Shown here: positions 46,596-56,794 of the stretch, in pieces
Position numbering within the stretch: the first letter of the stretch is position 1
Layout: the number at the start of each line of letters is the position of its first letter
Position numbers and translations under genes: made by a program
DNA from: Actinomadura rayongensis
Lineage (GTDB): Bacteria > Actinomycetota > Actinomycetes > Streptosporangiales > Streptosporangiaceae
Reading direction: 5' to 3'
Assembly (NCBI RefSeq): GCF_009831215.1
Contig: NZ_WUTW01000002.1
Coordinates: 124,001-188,000, forward strand
Length of the DNA stretch: 64,000 nucleotides
The notes under the pieces: generated by a model
What the model saw: the letters and a program-made list of their open reading frames with translations, nothing else
What the model was told of the DNA's origin: nothing
Databases searched by the model: none

Positions 46596-48164
46596 TCAGT
46601 GGAAGAAGTGCCGGACGCCGGTGAAGTACAGGGTCACGCCCGCCTTCTCCGCCGCCTCGATCACCTCGGGGTCGTGGATGGAGCCGCCGGGCTCGACGAT
46701 CGCGCGGACGCCCGCCGCCGCGAGCGCCTCCAGCCCGTCGGGGAACGGGAAGAACGCGTCGGACGCGCCGACCGCGCGCGCGGCCCGCTCGGCGCCCGCC
46801 CGCGTCACCGCGAGCTTGGCCGAGTCGACCCGGTTGACCTGGCCCATGCCGACGCCGACGGTCGCGCCGTCGGCGGCGAGCAGGATCGCGTTGGACTTGA
46901 CGGCCCGGACGGCCCGCCACGCGAACGCCAGGTCCCGCAGGGTCGCCTCGTCGGCGGCCGTGCCGACCTTCAGCTCCCAGGTCGACGGGTCGTCGCCGGA
47001 CGCGTCCACCCGGTCGACGGTCTGGAGCAGCACGCCGCCGTCGATGCGGCGGAACTCGGTCGCGTTGGACGGCCCGGACGGGCAGCGCAGCAGCCGCAGG
47101 TTCTTCCAGCGTCCGCGCAGGATCTCCAGCGCGTCGGCGTCGAAGTCCGGCGCGACGATGACCTCGGTGAAGATCTCCTTGACGGACTCGGCGAACGCGG
47201 CCGTCACCGGGCGGTTCACCGCGATGACGCCGCCGTACGCCGACACCGGGTCGCACTCGTGCGCCTTGCGGTGGGCCTCGGCGACGTCCGCGCCGACCGC
47301 GATGCCGCACGGGTTGGCGTGCTTGATGATCGCGACGGCGGGCTCGGCGAAGTCGTAGGCGGCGCGGCGGGCGGCCTCGGCGTCCACGTAGTTGTTGTAG
47401 GACATCTCCTTGCCGTGGAGCTGCTCGGCGCCCGCGAGGCCCCCGGACGCGCCGGTGTCGGTGAACAGCGCGGCCTTCTGGTGCGGGTTCTCGCCGTAGC
47501 GCAGGACGGCGGACCGCTCCCACGTGGCGCCGAGGAAGTCCGGCCAGCCGGAGGACGCGGCCTCCTCGTCGGGGGCGTAGGACGAGGCGAACCACGACGC
47601 GACGGCCACGTCGTAGGACGCGGTGTGCGCGAACGCGAGCCCGGCGAGGCGGCGCCGCTCGTCCAGCGTGAACCCGCCCGCCTCGACGGCCGCGAGCACG
47701 GACCCGTAGGACGCGGGGTCCACGACGACGGCGACGCTCGCGTGGTTCTTCGCGGCGGCGCGGACCATCGTGGGGCCGCCGATGTCGATCTGCTCGACGC
47801 ACTCGTCCGGCGCCGCGCCCGACGCGACGGTCGCCGCGAACGGGTACAGGTTGACGACGGCGAGGTCGAACGGCTCGACGTTGAGGTCGTCGAGCTGCTG
47901 GACGTGGTCGTCCTTGCGGCGGTCGGCCAGCAGGCCCGCGTGGACGCGCGGGTGCAGGGTCTTGACGCGTCCGTCCAGGCACTCGGGGAAGCCGGTCAGC
48001 TTCTCCACCTTCATGACGGGCACCCCGGCGGCGGCGATGCGCCCGGCCGTGGAGCCGGTGGAGACGATCTCCACCCCGGCGGCGTGCAGGCCGCGGGCCA
48101 GCTCCTCCAGCCCCGTCTTGTCGTACACGCTGATCAGCGCACGTTTGATCGCGACCCGGGTCAC
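46596..48164 (-). CDS. purH: Bifunctional AICAR transformylase/IMP cyclohydrolase
   Basis: The 522-residue enzyme performs the last two steps of IMP synthesis. The N-terminal cyclohydrolase shows [26 protein letters not shown] and [20 protein letters not shown]. The transformylase contains [22 protein letters not shown] and the C-terminal [16 protein letters not shown] 48164 overlaps the purN stop as GTGA, so the two folate-dependent purine enzymes are coupled. Confidence 0.96.
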   Translation of the reverse strand: MTRVAIKRALISVYDKTGLEELARGLHAAGVEIVSTGSTAGRIAAAGVPVMKVEKLTGFPECLDGRVKTLHPRVHAGLLADRRKDDHVQQLDDLNVEPFDLAVVNLYPFAATVASGAAPDECVEQIDIGGPTMVRAAAKNHASVAVVVDPASYGSVLAAVEAGGFTLDERRRLAGLAFAHTASYDVAVASWFASSYAPDEEAASSGWPDFLGATWERSAVLRYGENPHQKAALFTDTGASGGLAGAEQLHGKEMSYNNYVDAEAARRAAYDFAEPAVAIIKHANPCGIAVGADVAEAHRKAHECDPVSAYGGVIAVNRPVTAAFAESVKEIFTEVIVAPDFDADALEILRGRWKNLRLLRCPSGPSNATEFRRIDGGVLLQTVDRVDASGDDPSTWELKVGTAADEATLRDLAFAWRAVRAVKSNAILLAADGATVGVGMGQVNRVDSAKLAVTRAGAERAARAVGASDAFFPFPDGLEALAAAGVRAIVEPGGSIHDPEVIEAAEKAGVTLYFTGVRHFFH

Positions 48165-48817
48165 CGGTTCAGCTCTCCTTCTTCGGCGGCGGACGTGTTG
48201 CAGGTCCGGCATTTCATGGAGACCCGCCGCCCCTCGGCGGTCCAGCCGTCGCGGGCGAGCCGCCCGACGACGTCGACCAGGAGCCGGCGCTCCACCTGCT
48301 TGATGCGTTCGTGCAGGGAGTCCTCGTCGTCATGCCAGCGGACCGGGACGGCCTCCTGGGCGATGACGGGTCCGGTGTCCACGCCTTCGTCGACGAAGTG
48401 CACGGTACAGCCCGTGAGCTTGACGCCGTACGCCAGGGCGTCCCGGACGGCGTGGGCGCCGGGGAAGGACGGCAGCAGAGCGGGGTGGGTGTTGACGATG
48501 CGCCCGCCGAACCGTTCCAGGAACCGGGCGCCGAGGATCTTCATGAACCCGGCGGAGACGACGAGGTCGGGCCGGTGCTCGGCGACGGCGTCGGCGAGGG
48601 CGGCGTCCCAGGCGTCCCGGTCGGGGAAGTCGGGGATGCGCAGGGTGAACGCGGGCAGCCCGGCCCGGACGCCGCGGGCGGTGCCCTCGATGCCGGAGCG
48701 GTCGGCGCCCACGGCAACCACTTCGGCGCCGTACTCTGGATCCGCGCACGCGTCGAGCAGCGCCTGTAGGTTGGTCCCCGCTCCGGAGACGAGGACGACG
48801 AGCCGGGCGGGCACCAT
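48161..48817 (-). CDS. purN: Phosphoribosylglycinamide formyltransferase, with Cys-containing C-terminal extension
   Basis: The 218-residue enzyme transfers a formyl group from 10-formyl-THF to GAR. It has [41 protein letters not shown] (catalytic Asn/His) and [18 protein letters not shown]. After the usual end of the fold it continues with [20 protein letters not shown], adding a CxxC pair. ATG 48817 lies very close to AGGGAG; the GTG codon right after it has better spacing and is an equal alternative. Confidence 0.94.
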   Translation of the reverse strand: MVPARLVVLVSGAGTNLQALLDACADPEYGAEVVAVGADRSGIEGTARGVRAGLPAFTLRIPDFPDRDAWDAALADAVAEHRPDLVVSAGFMKILGARFLERFGGRIVNTHPALLPSFPGAHAVRDALAYGVKLTGCTVHFVDEGVDTGPVIAQEAVPVRWHDDEDSLHERIKQVERRLLVDVVGRLARDGWTAEGRRVSMKCRTCNTSAAEEGELNR

Positions 48818-48973
48818 GACTCCCTGCTGGACGTTTCGAGGTGTGGGACGGGCGGCCCCGGCGTCGTCGCGCGGGCCTGCCAGCACGCAGCCTATCCGTC
48901 CCGCCGCGCGCCCCCGACGGCGCTCCGCCCCCGGCCGGAGGACGCCGCCACCGAACACGCAGGAGGAAACACC

Positions 48974-49408
48974 GTGACACACCAGGCGGGACCCGGCGAG
49001 GTCCAGGCCCCGCAGGCTCCCCCGCCCGGCGGCCGGCGCGGTCCGGCGTCGCGCCGGGCGCTGTGGCTGGCGATCGGCGGGCTGATCCTGGCGGTGCCGT
49101 TCTGGCCGCTCGGGCTGGTGCTCGGCATCGCGGCGATCGTGACCGAGATCCGCGCCCGCCGCGACCCGGCGGTCCCGGCGCGGCGCGGCCTGTCGGCGAG
49201 CCTCGTGGTCGGCGCGCTCGCCGTGCTGGTCGGGCTGTTCGCGATGACGAGCTGGATCGTCCTCGCGCCCGAGCTGTCGGACCGGCAGTCGTGCCTGGAC
49301 GGCGCGAACACCGTCGCCGACAAGAAGGCGTGCGACGACGCGTTCTCCCGGCAGATCATCGACAAGTTCGACCTGCCGCCGGACACGAAGGTGTTCACCG
49401 GCTTCTAG
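48974..49408 (+). CDS. DUF4190-like membrane protein
   Basis: The 144-residue protein has a Pro/Gly-rich N terminus and two hydrophobic regions with the DUF4190-type pattern (LWLAIGGLILAVPFWPLGLVLGIAAIV; SLVVGALAVLVGLFAMTSWIVL). A small exposed domain with two cysteines (SCLDGAN, KKACDD) closes it. GTG after AGGAGGAAACACC. Its stop shares CTAG with that of the convergent DUF6350 gene. Confidence 0.75.
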   Translation: MTHQAGPGEVQAPQAPPPGGRRGPASRRALWLAIGGLILAVPFWPLGLVLGIAAIVTEIRARRDPAVPARRGLSASLVVGALAVLVGLFAMTSWIVLAPELSDRQSCLDGANTVADKKACDDAFSRQIIDKFDLPPDTKVFTGF

Positions 49409-50907
49409 TCGTCGGCCTCGTCGCGCAGGACGAAGATCGCGCCGCCCCGGTTCTCGGTGCGGTCGTCGCGCGGGCGGGGCTCGTCGGGCTCCGGCTCGGG
49501 GGGACGGGTGCGGCGCGCGGGCAGGACCGGCTCGGCGTCCTCGAACTCCAGCGGGTCCGGGACGGCCGGGACGGGCTTCGGCGCCGGTTCCGGCGCGGGC
49601 AGCGGCACGACCGGGTCCGGCAGCGGCTCGGTGAGCAGGACGGGCGCGGCGTCGCGGGGCGGCCTGGGCGGGCGGCGGCGCCGGCGGGGCTTCGGCTCGC
49701 CGGTGCGGCGCAGGGCGCGCCCGTTGGCGAGCCAGGCCGCGAGCGCCGCCGCGACGCCGACCTCCAGCGCCGCGAGCAGGCCGACCTGCCAGGGCGAGGG
49801 GCCGACGGTCCGGAGCCGTCCGCCGCCCATCGGCCCGCCCGACAGCGCGGCGAGCGCGGCCAGCACGAGGCCGGTCAGGGCGCCGGTCGTGAAGCCCCAC
49901 AGCGGCGCGGTCTCGGCGGCCGGGCTCGGCAGCGCCCGGACGGTCAGCACCCCGCCGACCGCGCCCGCCGCGAACGGCGCGGCCAGCGCCAGCAGCGACA
50001 GGGCGGGCGCGGGGCCGGGGTCGGGCAGCGCGGCGAGCGGCGGGAACGCCGGGACGGTGTCGAGGAACACCCCGGTGACCGAGACGCTGGTGCCCGTCCC
50101 GACGGCGAATCCGGCGCCGACGGCGTAGGACGTCCCCCAGATGATCGCGTTCGGCAGGAACGCCAGCTCCACGACCAGCAGCAGGACGCCGCCGACGACG
50201 CCCGGCGCCAGCTCCCCGTACAGCCGGTTCGCCTCGGGCAGGTGGAAGGCGAGCGCGACGCCGACGAGCAGCGCGCCCGCCGCGAGCAGCACCGCCAGCG
50301 CCCCGGACACCCCGACGACCAGCGACCGCGGACGCTCGGGCAGCAGCCGCAGCAGCGCGCCGAGCCCGGACCGGACGCGGCCTCGGCGCGCGACGATCCC
50401 CCGCGCCGCCCCGAGCCCGCCCGCGACCAGCGCGACCGTGAAGCAGCACAGCAGCGCCTGCCACGGCGACGGGCGCACCGGCGGCTTGGTCGCGGCGAGC
50501 GCGAGCAGCCCGGCGAACAGCGTGTAGGGGACGGCGAGGGCGACGGCGACGTCCACGACGCCCCGGCGGGTGCGGCGTCCGCTCGTCCGCAGCATCCAGC
50601 CGCCGCAGCGGTACAGCAGCGCGCCGGGCAGCGCGACGACGCCGAGCGGGAGCAGCCCGACGCGGCCGTCCGGCAGCGACAGGCCCGCGTGGTGGGCGAC
50701 GAGCCAGAACGTCACGGCCGTCCGGAACACGCCGGGCAGGCCGGTGCCGAGCGCCGAGCGCGGCGCGGCGATCCAGCCGACGAGGGTGACCGTGACGAGC
50801 ACGGCCAGCCCGATCCCGACGCACCACACCGCGCCGACGAGGCCGGTGACGAGCAGTGGGCGCTGCGTCCCCGCGCGGTCCGGAGCCGTCCGCCGCTCCC
50901 GCGTCAT
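49405..50907 (-). CDS. DUF6350 family polytopic membrane protein
   Basis: The 500-residue protein has ten or more transmembrane helices up to about residue 400, then a basic Pro/Arg/Glu-rich tail (KPRRRRRPPRPPRD, PLPDPVVPLPAPEP). It matches the DUF6350 group of actinobacterial proteins encoded next to purN/purH and sucCD. ATGs at 50907, 50916 and 50925 are all possible; none has a strong ribosome-binding site. I list the shortest. Function unknown, but its conserved place beside purine and TCA genes is notable. Confidence 0.75.
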   Translation of the reverse strand: MTRERRTAPDRAGTQRPLLVTGLVGAVWCVGIGLAVLVTVTLVGWIAAPRSALGTGLPGVFRTAVTFWLVAHHAGLSLPDGRVGLLPLGVVALPGALLYRCGGWMLRTSGRRTRRGVVDVAVALAVPYTLFAGLLALAATKPPVRPSPWQALLCCFTVALVAGGLGAARGIVARRGRVRSGLGALLRLLPERPRSLVVGVSGALAVLLAAGALLVGVALAFHLPEANRLYGELAPGVVGGVLLLVVELAFLPNAIIWGTSYAVGAGFAVGTGTSVSVTGVFLDTVPAFPPLAALPDPGPAPALSLLALAAPFAAGAVGGVLTVRALPSPAAETAPLWGFTTGALTGLVLAALAALSGGPMGGGRLRTVGPSPWQVGLLAALEVGVAAALAAWLANGRALRRTGEPKPRRRRRPPRPPRDAAPVLLTEPLPDPVVPLPAPEPAPKPVPAVPDPLEFEDAEPVLPARRTRPPEPEPDEPRPRDDRTENRGGAIFVLRDEADD

Positions 50908-50996
50908 GTCGCTCATCCGCCCCATGCTGGCAGGGGGCCGCCCCCGGGGTCCGCGCGTCGCCCGGCGTGTCGCCTTTGTCGTGGCGGATGTCGCGG

Positions 50997-51698
50997 TCAG
51001 GCGGGGAGCGGGGCGTCCATGATCCGCAGCAGGATCTCGGTGAGCGGGTCGCGCAGCGCGGGCAGTTCGTCCGCCCGGCCCGCGCTGACGTGGACGAGGA
51101 TCAGCTCGGCGACCGCGCCGACCGCCGCCGTGAACGCGTGCTCGGGCGCGGGCGGCCACTCGGGGTGCTTGCGCGCGGCGTGCTCGCGCCAGCCGCGCAG
51201 GACGTCGGCGACGAGCCCGTAGCCCTTGAGGCGCCCGCGCAGCGCGCGCGGCCCGACGGCGGGCAGCTCCACGAGGATGCAGCGCGCGTACTCCGGTTCC
51301 CGCGCGCACAGCCCCAGGTACGCGCCGAGCGCGGCGCGCAGCAGTTCGCGGGACGAGGACGGCCGCCCGGCGTCGCGCGGCGGGGCCATCACCTCGGCGA
51401 CGATCGCCTCCTGCGCCTCGGCCATCGCCGACAGGAAGCAGTCCTCGACGCCGGCGAAGTGGTCGTAGAACGCCTTGCGGGACACGCGGGCGCGCTGGAC
51501 GACCATCGCGACCGTCGTGTGCGCGTACCCGGCCTCGGCGACCGCCGCGATCACCGCGCCGCGCAGCCGCCGCCGCTGCTCCTCCCGCACGACGGACGCG
51601 GGCAGGCTGCTGCGTCCGCGCGGCAGTCCCGGCCGGTCCGGGCCGTAGACGGCGGCCAGGCGCGGTTCGTCGCCGGGCGGCGTCGGGTTCTCGATCAT
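50997..51698 (-). CDS. TetR family transcriptional regulator
   Basis: The 233-residue regulator has an HTH at about residues 50-85 (AVAEAGYAHTTVAMVVQRARVSRKAFYDHFAG) and a ligand-binding C-terminal domain. The first 30 residues are Pro-rich. ATG 51698 is preceded by TAGGCT with ten bases between, so it is near-leaderless. Targets unknown; candidates are sucCD or the DUF6350 gene on either side. Confidence 0.85.
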   Translation of the reverse strand: MIENPTPPGDEPRLAAVYGPDRPGLPRGRSSLPASVVREEQRRRLRGAVIAAVAEAGYAHTTVAMVVQRARVSRKAFYDHFAGVEDCFLSAMAEAQEAIVAEVMAPPRDAGRPSSSRELLRAALGAYLGLCAREPEYARCILVELPAVGPRALRGRLKGYGLVADVLRGWREHAARKHPEWPPAPEHAFTAAVGAVAELILVHVSAGRADELPALRDPLTEILLRIMDAPLPA

Positions 51699-51728
51699 CG
51701 GTGCGGCCAGCCTACCGACCCGGGCGAA

Positions 51729-51770
51729 CGAAGGACGCCCGCGCCGCCGGGGCGGCACGGGCGTCCTTCG
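51729..51770 (-). terminator. Strong hairpin after sucD
   Basis: The 20-base arms CGAAGGACGCCC(G)GCCGCC at 51729-51748 and 51751-51770 pair with one wobble and a two-base gap. The hairpin begins ten bases after the sucD stop on the minus strand and ends in TTCGCC. Confidence 0.8.
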
Positions 51771-51779
51771 CGCGCTCGG

Positions 51780-52667
51780 TCAGAGCTTGTTCATGATCTC
51801 CCGCATGAGGACGGCGGTCTCGCTCGGCGTCTTGCCGACCCGCACGCCGACCTTCTCCAGCGCCTCCTTCTTGGCCTGGGCGGTGCCCGCCGAGCCGGAG
51901 ACGATCGCGCCCGCGTGGCCCATCGTCTTGCCCTCGGGGGCGGTGAAGCCCGCGACGTAGCCGACGACCGGCTTGGTCACGTGCTGCTCGATGTAGGCCG
52001 CGGCGCGCTCCTCGGCGTCGCCGCCGATCTCGCCGATCATGACGATCGCGTCGGTCTCCGGGTCGTCCTGGAACGCCTGGAGCGCGTCGATGTGCGTCGT
52101 CCCGATGATCGGGTCGCCGCCGATGCCGACGCAGGTGGAGAAGCCGATGTCGCGCAGCTCGTACATCATCTGGTACGTCAGCGTGCCCGACTTGGACACC
52201 AGGCCGATGCGGCCGGGCGAGGTGATGTCGGCGGGGATGATGCCCGCGTTCGACTTGCCGGGGGACGCGATGCCGGGGCAGTTCGGCCCGATGATCCGGG
52301 TCGCGTTGCCCTTCTCGACCGCGTAGGCCCAGAAGTAGGCGGTGTCGTGGACCGGCACGCCCTCGGTGATCACGACGGCGAGGGGGATCTCGGCGTCGAT
52401 CGCCTCGACGACGGCGTCCTTGGTGAACTTCGGCGGGACGAACACGACCGACACGTCCGCGCCGGTCCGCTCGATCGCCTCCTTGACCGTCCCGAAGACC
52501 GGGAGGGTGGTGCCGTCGAAGTCGACGGTCTGCCCGGCCTTGCGGGCGTTGACGCCGCCGACGACCTGCGCGCCGGAGGCCAGCATCCGCCGGGAGTGCT
52601 TCATGCCCTCCGAACCGGTGATGCCCTGAACGATGATCTTGCTGTTCTCGGTGAGCCAGATGGCCAT
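51780..52667 (-). CDS. sucD: Succinyl-CoA ligase alpha subunit
   Basis: The 295-residue subunit has the CoA-binding [34 protein letters not shown] and the phosphohistidine loop [13 protein letters not shown]. It forms succinate and ATP/GTP with SucC. ATG 52667 has AGGTG seven bases upstream; a GTG two codons earlier overlaps the sucC stop. Confidence 0.97.
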   Translation of the reverse strand: MAIWLTENSKIIVQGITGSEGMKHSRRMLASGAQVVGGVNARKAGQTVDFDGTTLPVFGTVKEAIERTGADVSVVFVPPKFTKDAVVEAIDAEIPLAVVITEGVPVHDTAYFWAYAVEKGNATRIIGPNCPGIASPGKSNAGIIPADITSPGRIGLVSKSGTLTYQMMYELRDIGFSTCVGIGGDPIIGTTHIDALQAFQDDPETDAIVMIGEIGGDAEERAAAYIEQHVTKPVVGYVAGFTAPEGKTMGHAGAIVSGSAGTAQAKKEALEKVGVRVGKTPSETAVLMREIMNKL

Positions 52668-52669
52668 GT

Positions 52670-53848
52670 TCACGCACCTGCCGCGGCGAGTTCGGCGGCG
52701 CGCTCGGCCGCATCGTCCATCGTGTCGACCTGCTCGACGCCGGGCAGCGCCGCGTCGGTCAGGATCTGGCGGCCCAGCTCGGCGTTGTTGCCGTCGAGGC
52801 GGACCGCGAGCGGCCGGTCGACGGTCTCGCCGCGCTCGGCCAGGAGCTTGTAGGCGCTGACGATGCCGTTGGCGACGGCGTCGCAGGCGGTGATGCCGCC
52901 GAAGACGTTGACGAACACCGACTTCACGTCCGGGTCCGACAGGACGATCTCCAGGCTGTCGGCCATCACCTCGGCGGACGCGCCGCCGCCGATGTCGAGG
53001 AAGTTCGCCGGCTTCTGGCCGCCGTGGTCCTCCCCCGCGTACGACACGACGTCCAGCGTGGACATGACGAGCCCGGCGCCGTTGCCGATGATGCCGACGG
53101 AGCCGTCCAGCTTGACGTAGTTGAGGTCCTTCTCCTTGGCGCGGGCCTCCAGCGGGTCGGCCGCGGCCTTGTCCTCCAGCCGGTCGTGCTCCTGGCGGAA
53201 GGCGGCGTTGTCGTCCAGCGAGACCTTGCCGTCGAGGGCCTTGACCTCGCCGTCGGCGGTGAGGATCAGCGGGTTCACCTCGACGAGCGTCGCGTCCTCG
53301 TCGGTGAAGACGGCCCACAGGCGCTCGATCAGCGCGGCGGCGCCGTCCAGGGCCTCCTCGGGCAGCCGCCCCTGCTCGGCGATCGAGCGGGCGGTGGCCC
53401 GGTCCACGCCGTGCAGCGGGGAGACGGGCACGAGCGCGAGGCGGTCGTGCGGGACCTCCTCGATCTCCACGCCGCCCTCGACCGAGCAGATGGACAGGAA
53501 CGTGCGGTTCGCGCGGTCGAGCAGGAAGGAGAAGTAGTACTCCTGCGCGATGGCGCTGCCCTCTTCGATGAGCACCTTGTGGACCGTGTGGCCCTTGATG
53601 TCCATGCCGAGGATCTGTCCGGCGAGCGCTTCGGCCTCGTCGGCGTCGTCGGCGAGCTTCACGCCGCCGGCCTTGCCGCGGCCCCCGGTCTTCACCTGGG
53701 CCTTGACGACGACCTTCGAGCTACCCGCGGCGAACAGCTCCGCCGCGATGGCCCGGGCTTCCTGAGGTGTGTGGGCGACCTTGCCGGTAGGCACCGGTAC
53801 CCCGTACTCGGCGAAGAGTTCCTTCGCCTGATGTTCGAACAGGTCCAC
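52670..53848 (-). CDS. sucC: Succinyl-CoA ligase beta subunit
   Basis: The 392-residue ATP-grasp subunit begins [20 protein letters not shown]. It contains [29 protein letters not shown] and [18 protein letters not shown] start with AAGGA eight bases upstream. First gene of sucCD. Confidence 0.97.
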   Translation of the reverse strand: MDLFEHQAKELFAEYGVPVPTGKVAHTPQEARAIAAELFAAGSSKVVVKAQVKTGGRGKAGGVKLADDADEAEALAGQILGMDIKGHTVHKVLIEEGSAIAQEYYFSFLLDRANRTFLSICSVEGGVEIEEVPHDRLALVPVSPLHGVDRATARSIAEQGRLPEEALDGAAALIERLWAVFTDEDATLVEVNPLILTADGEVKALDGKVSLDDNAAFRQEHDRLEDKAAADPLEARAKEKDLNYVKLDGSVGIIGNGAGLVMSTLDVVSYAGEDHGGQKPANFLDIGGGASAEVMADSLEIVLSDPDVKSVFVNVFGGITACDAVANGIVSAYKLLAERGETVDRPLAVRLDGNNAELGRQILTDAALPGVEQVDTMDDAAERAAELAAAGA

Positions 53849-54145
53849 GAGGCGTCCTTATACGGATCGACAGCCAATGACCGCTTCGAGTGGGGAACAC
53901 GGGCGTCCGTGCGGCTCGCCACCCTGCGGTCCGCTCCGTCGATGCAGCCTAGTCCTCCCGCGTTCGTGGTCGCGCCGCCGGGGGCGGTCTCGCCGGATCT
54001 CACAACGGCCCAGGTAGAGCGGTGCGCGCGGCTACTCGCCGGTACCCGGGCGGGCGGTGTCGTTCGCCGGGGTTTGGTGTACTTGGTTACACGGCGTCGC
54101 GGTGATCCCGCGATGAACGCCGGTGCACGGTCGAGGGGAGTGCGG

Positions 54146-55522
54146 GTGACGCGACGGGGCGTCCGGGTGCGGCGGATCGGCGCGTTCCTGCTGGCCGGAG
54201 CGCTGGCGGCGACGTGCGGAGCGCGCGCCCTGCCGGACGCCGGGACGCCGTCGTGGGCGTCGCCGGGGCTCGTCGGCGGGGGCGGCTGGCCGTACGCGGG
54301 GGTGCCGCTGCCGCCCGAGGACGCGCCGGGCGCGTCCTACATTCCGGGCAGTTCGGTCGTTCGGCTGGCGGACGGGCGGGTGCGGCTGGTGCCGTTCGGC
54401 GGAGAGACGGCCGTCACTCTGGACGCGTCCGACCCCGGGGTCGTCGCGGCGGTGCGGTCGGACCGGGCGTGGCTGGCGTCGGGGACCGTTCCGGGGCGAT
54501 TTTCCGACATGGCGTCGCGCGCGCTGCTGGACCTTCGGCTGCTGACGGGCGCGGAGGGCGCGTCGCTGGCGTCCTGGTTCGGCGCGTGGCGGTACGCGTG
54601 GCCGCGCGACTCGGCGTTCGCCGCCGCCGCGTTCACCGTCACCGGGCATCCGCAGGAGGCGCTGCGGATCCTGCGGTTCATGGCCGGCGTGCAGACGCCG
54701 TCGGGGCTGTGGGCCGCGCGGTACCGGCCGGACGGCTCGCCGGTGCTGGATGGCCGGTCGCCGCAGCTCGACTCGGTCGGGTGGATGCTGTGGGCCGCCT
54801 GGCTGTTCCAGCGGTCTGACCCGTCCGGGACGGAACTGTGGCCGATGGTGGAGCGCGGGGCGGACCGGCTCGCGGCGTCGCTGCGCCGGGACGGGCTGCC
54901 GCCGCCGTCCGCCGACTACTGGGAGCGGAACCCCGCGACCGAGCAGGACCCCGGGGCTCCGACGCTCGGCGTCGCCGGGCCGGTGCTGGCGGGGCTGCGG
55001 TCGGCGGCGGCGTTCGCGTCCGGTACCGGTCATACCGCCCGGGCGGCGGCGTGGCGGACGGCGGCCGACCGGGTGGCGGACGCGATCGGCGCGCGGTTCG
55101 CGCCGCTCGGCTATCCGCGCTCGCCGGTGCGCGGCGGCGCGATGGACACGTCCGTGACGTTCGTCGCACCGCCGTTCGCGCCCGCCGACCCGTTCGTGGC
55201 GGCGGCGGTCGCGACGGCCGCGCGGCGGCAGGCGCTGCCGAACGGCGGGGTGCTGCCGGGCGAGCGGTGGCCGGGCGATCCGTCGGTGGCGTGGACGCCC
55301 GAGACAGCCCTGTTCGCGCTGAGCGACGCGGCGTCCGGGCGGCGGGACGCGGCCGTCGCGCAGTTGAGCTGGCTCGCGTCCCACCGCACGTCGCTCGGCG
55401 CGCTGCCGGAGAAGGTCGACCCGGGCGGGCGGCAGGCGGCGGTGGCGCCGCTCGGCTGGACGGCGTCGCTGGTCGTCCTCGCGCTGACCGCGCTGGAACG
55501 CCCGCTGCCGGTGCCGGACTAG
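54146..55522 (+). CDS. Exported glycoside hydrolase family 15-like protein
   Basis: The 458-residue protein has a basic start (TRRGVRVRRIGAFLLAGALAATCGARA), probably a signal peptide. A GH15-type alpha/alpha toroid follows, with WRYAWPRDSAFAAAAF, SPQLDSVGWMLWAA, DYWERNP (acid candidate) and LPEKVDPGG followed by APLGWTASLVVLAL (base candidate). GH15 enzymes are glucoamylases, dextranases and trehalases; the substrate is unknown. GTG 54146 has GAGGGGAG six bases upstream; an ATG at 54113 is the alternative. Its TAG shares CTAG with the convergent permease stop. Confidence 0.78.
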   Translation: MTRRGVRVRRIGAFLLAGALAATCGARALPDAGTPSWASPGLVGGGGWPYAGVPLPPEDAPGASYIPGSSVVRLADGRVRLVPFGGETAVTLDASDPGVVAAVRSDRAWLASGTVPGRFSDMASRALLDLRLLTGAEGASLASWFGAWRYAWPRDSAFAAAAFTVTGHPQEALRILRFMAGVQTPSGLWAARYRPDGSPVLDGRSPQLDSVGWMLWAAWLFQRSDPSGTELWPMVERGADRLAASLRRDGLPPPSADYWERNPATEQDPGAPTLGVAGPVLAGLRSAAAFASGTGHTARAAAWRTAADRVADAIGARFAPLGYPRSPVRGGAMDTSVTFVAPPFAPADPFVAAAVATAARRQALPNGGVLPGERWPGDPSVAWTPETALFALSDAASGRRDAAVAQLSWLASHRTSLGALPEKVDPGGRQAAVAPLGWTASLVVLALTALERPLPVPD

Positions 55523-56283
55523 GCGAACTGCTCGGCGCCGAGCTTGAGGACGAGCGCCGTCACGACGCACAGCAGGACGGCGCGGACGAACCCGGTGCCG
55601 CGCCTGATCGCCGTCCGCGCCCCGAGCTGCGCGCCGACGATGTTGCACGCGCCCATGCCGAGCCCGAGCGCCCACAGGATGTGGCCCTGCGCGCCGAACA
55701 CGAGCAGCGCGCCGAGGTTGGTGCCGGTGTTGATGATCTTGGCGTTGGCGGACGCGCGGACGAAGTCGGAGCCGAGCAGCGCGGTGAACGCGAGGACGAG
55801 GAACGTTCCCGTCCCAGGCCCGACCAGCCCGTCGTAGAAGGCGATGGCGACGCCCGGGACGGCGACGGCGGCGGCGATCCTGCGGCGCGTCCGCGGCACG
55901 TCGCGCGCCTCCCGGCCGAGCTTCGGATTGAGCACGACGATCACGGCGACCCCGAGCAGGACGGCGAGGACGACCGGCTTCAGCACGTCCGCCGACATCG
56001 CCGCCGCGCACAGCGCCCCGCCCGCCGCGCACACGACCGCGAGCAGGGCGGCCGGTCCCGCGACGCGCACGTCCGGGCGGGCGCGGCGCAGGTAGGCGAC
56101 GGCGGCCGAGGACGTCCCGGCGATCGAGCCGAGCTTGTTCGTCGCGAGCGCGGCGACCGGCGCGGACGGCCCGAGCAGCAGCAGCGCGGGGAGCTGGATC
56201 AGCCCGCCGCCGCCGACGACGGCGTCCACCCAGCCCGCCGCGAGGGCCGCGAGCAGCAGCACCGCCAGATGGTCGACCGGCAC
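55519..56283 (-). CDS. TauE/SafE family sulfite/anion exporter
   Basis: The 254-residue membrane protein has eight helices. It has the repeated TauE/SafE motifs WVDAVVGGGGLIQLPALLLLG and YDGLVGPGTGTFLVLAFTALLG, with ATNKLGS and SANAKIINTGTN. It may move sulfite, sulfoacetate or similar anions and lies 4 kb from a sulfonate-type operon. GTG 56283 with AGGGAG upstream. Confidence 0.92.
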   Translation of the reverse strand: MPVDHLAVLLLAALAAGWVDAVVGGGGLIQLPALLLLGPSAPVAALATNKLGSIAGTSSAAVAYLRRARPDVRVAGPAALLAVVCAAGGALCAAAMSADVLKPVVLAVLLGVAVIVVLNPKLGREARDVPRTRRRIAAAVAVPGVAIAFYDGLVGPGTGTFLVLAFTALLGSDFVRASANAKIINTGTNLGALLVFGAQGHILWALGLGMGACNIVGAQLGARTAIRRGTGFVRAVLLCVVTALVLKLGAEQFA

Positions 56284-56337
56284 CCGGCACTCCCTGGATG
56301 TAAGGGGATAAGTCCGGAATGACGGTAACACGGGGTG

Positions 56338-56733
56338 TCAGGCGTCCAGCGGCGTCAGGAAGATCCAGATGTGGGCGAACGGGTCGCGGAGCATCGACTG
56401 GCGGGCGCCGTAGGCCATGTCGGCGGGCGGCGCGAGCAGCTCGGCGCCCGCCGCCACCGCCCGCTCCGTCAGCGCGTCCACGTCGGGGACGTAGACGTGC
56501 AGCGCCACGGGCGTCGTCGCGCCGGGCGGCGCGAACGGGGGTTCGGGGTCGCCGAGCATGAGCGTCGAGCCCTCGATGGAGATCTCGGCGTGGACGATCC
56601 GGCCGTGCCCGCCGTCCAGCCGGAACAGCTCGGACGCGCCGAACGCCCGCGTGTAGAAGTCGATCGCCGCCGCCGCGTCGTCGACCATGATGTGCGGAAT
56701 GACCGCGTGCTGGTAGTGCTCGGGAACGTCCAT
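56338..56733 (-). CDS. VOC/PhnB-like glyoxalase-fold protein
   Basis: The 131-residue protein has the PhnB pattern IPHIMVDDAAAAIDFYTRAFGA, then GRIVHAEISIEGSTLMLGD and RDPFAHIWIFLTP. The fold binds metal or small ligands; no substrate can be assigned. Between the permease and the DUF389 gene on the same strand. Confidence 0.88.
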   Translation of the reverse strand: MDVPEHYQHAVIPHIMVDDAAAAIDFYTRAFGASELFRLDGGHGRIVHAEISIEGSTLMLGDPEPPFAPPGATTPVALHVYVPDVDALTERAVAAGAELLAPPADMAYGARQSMLRDPFAHIWIFLTPLDA

Positions 56734-56794
56734 GCTCCGACGGTAGGCCGCGCGGGGGGCGCTCGGGATCGGGCGCGCGGGCCGGACTTTGGTC

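Noticed and set aside
46251..48977. A 908-codon open frame opposite purH and purN
   Set aside because: Antisense shadow of two well-supported enzymes; product is Arg/Val/Gly/Asp-rich without recognisable domains.
53849..54145. A longer start of the GH15-like gene reaching into the sucC promoter region
   Set aside because: The extra residues are unlike a signal peptide, and GTG 54146 has the better ribosome-binding site.
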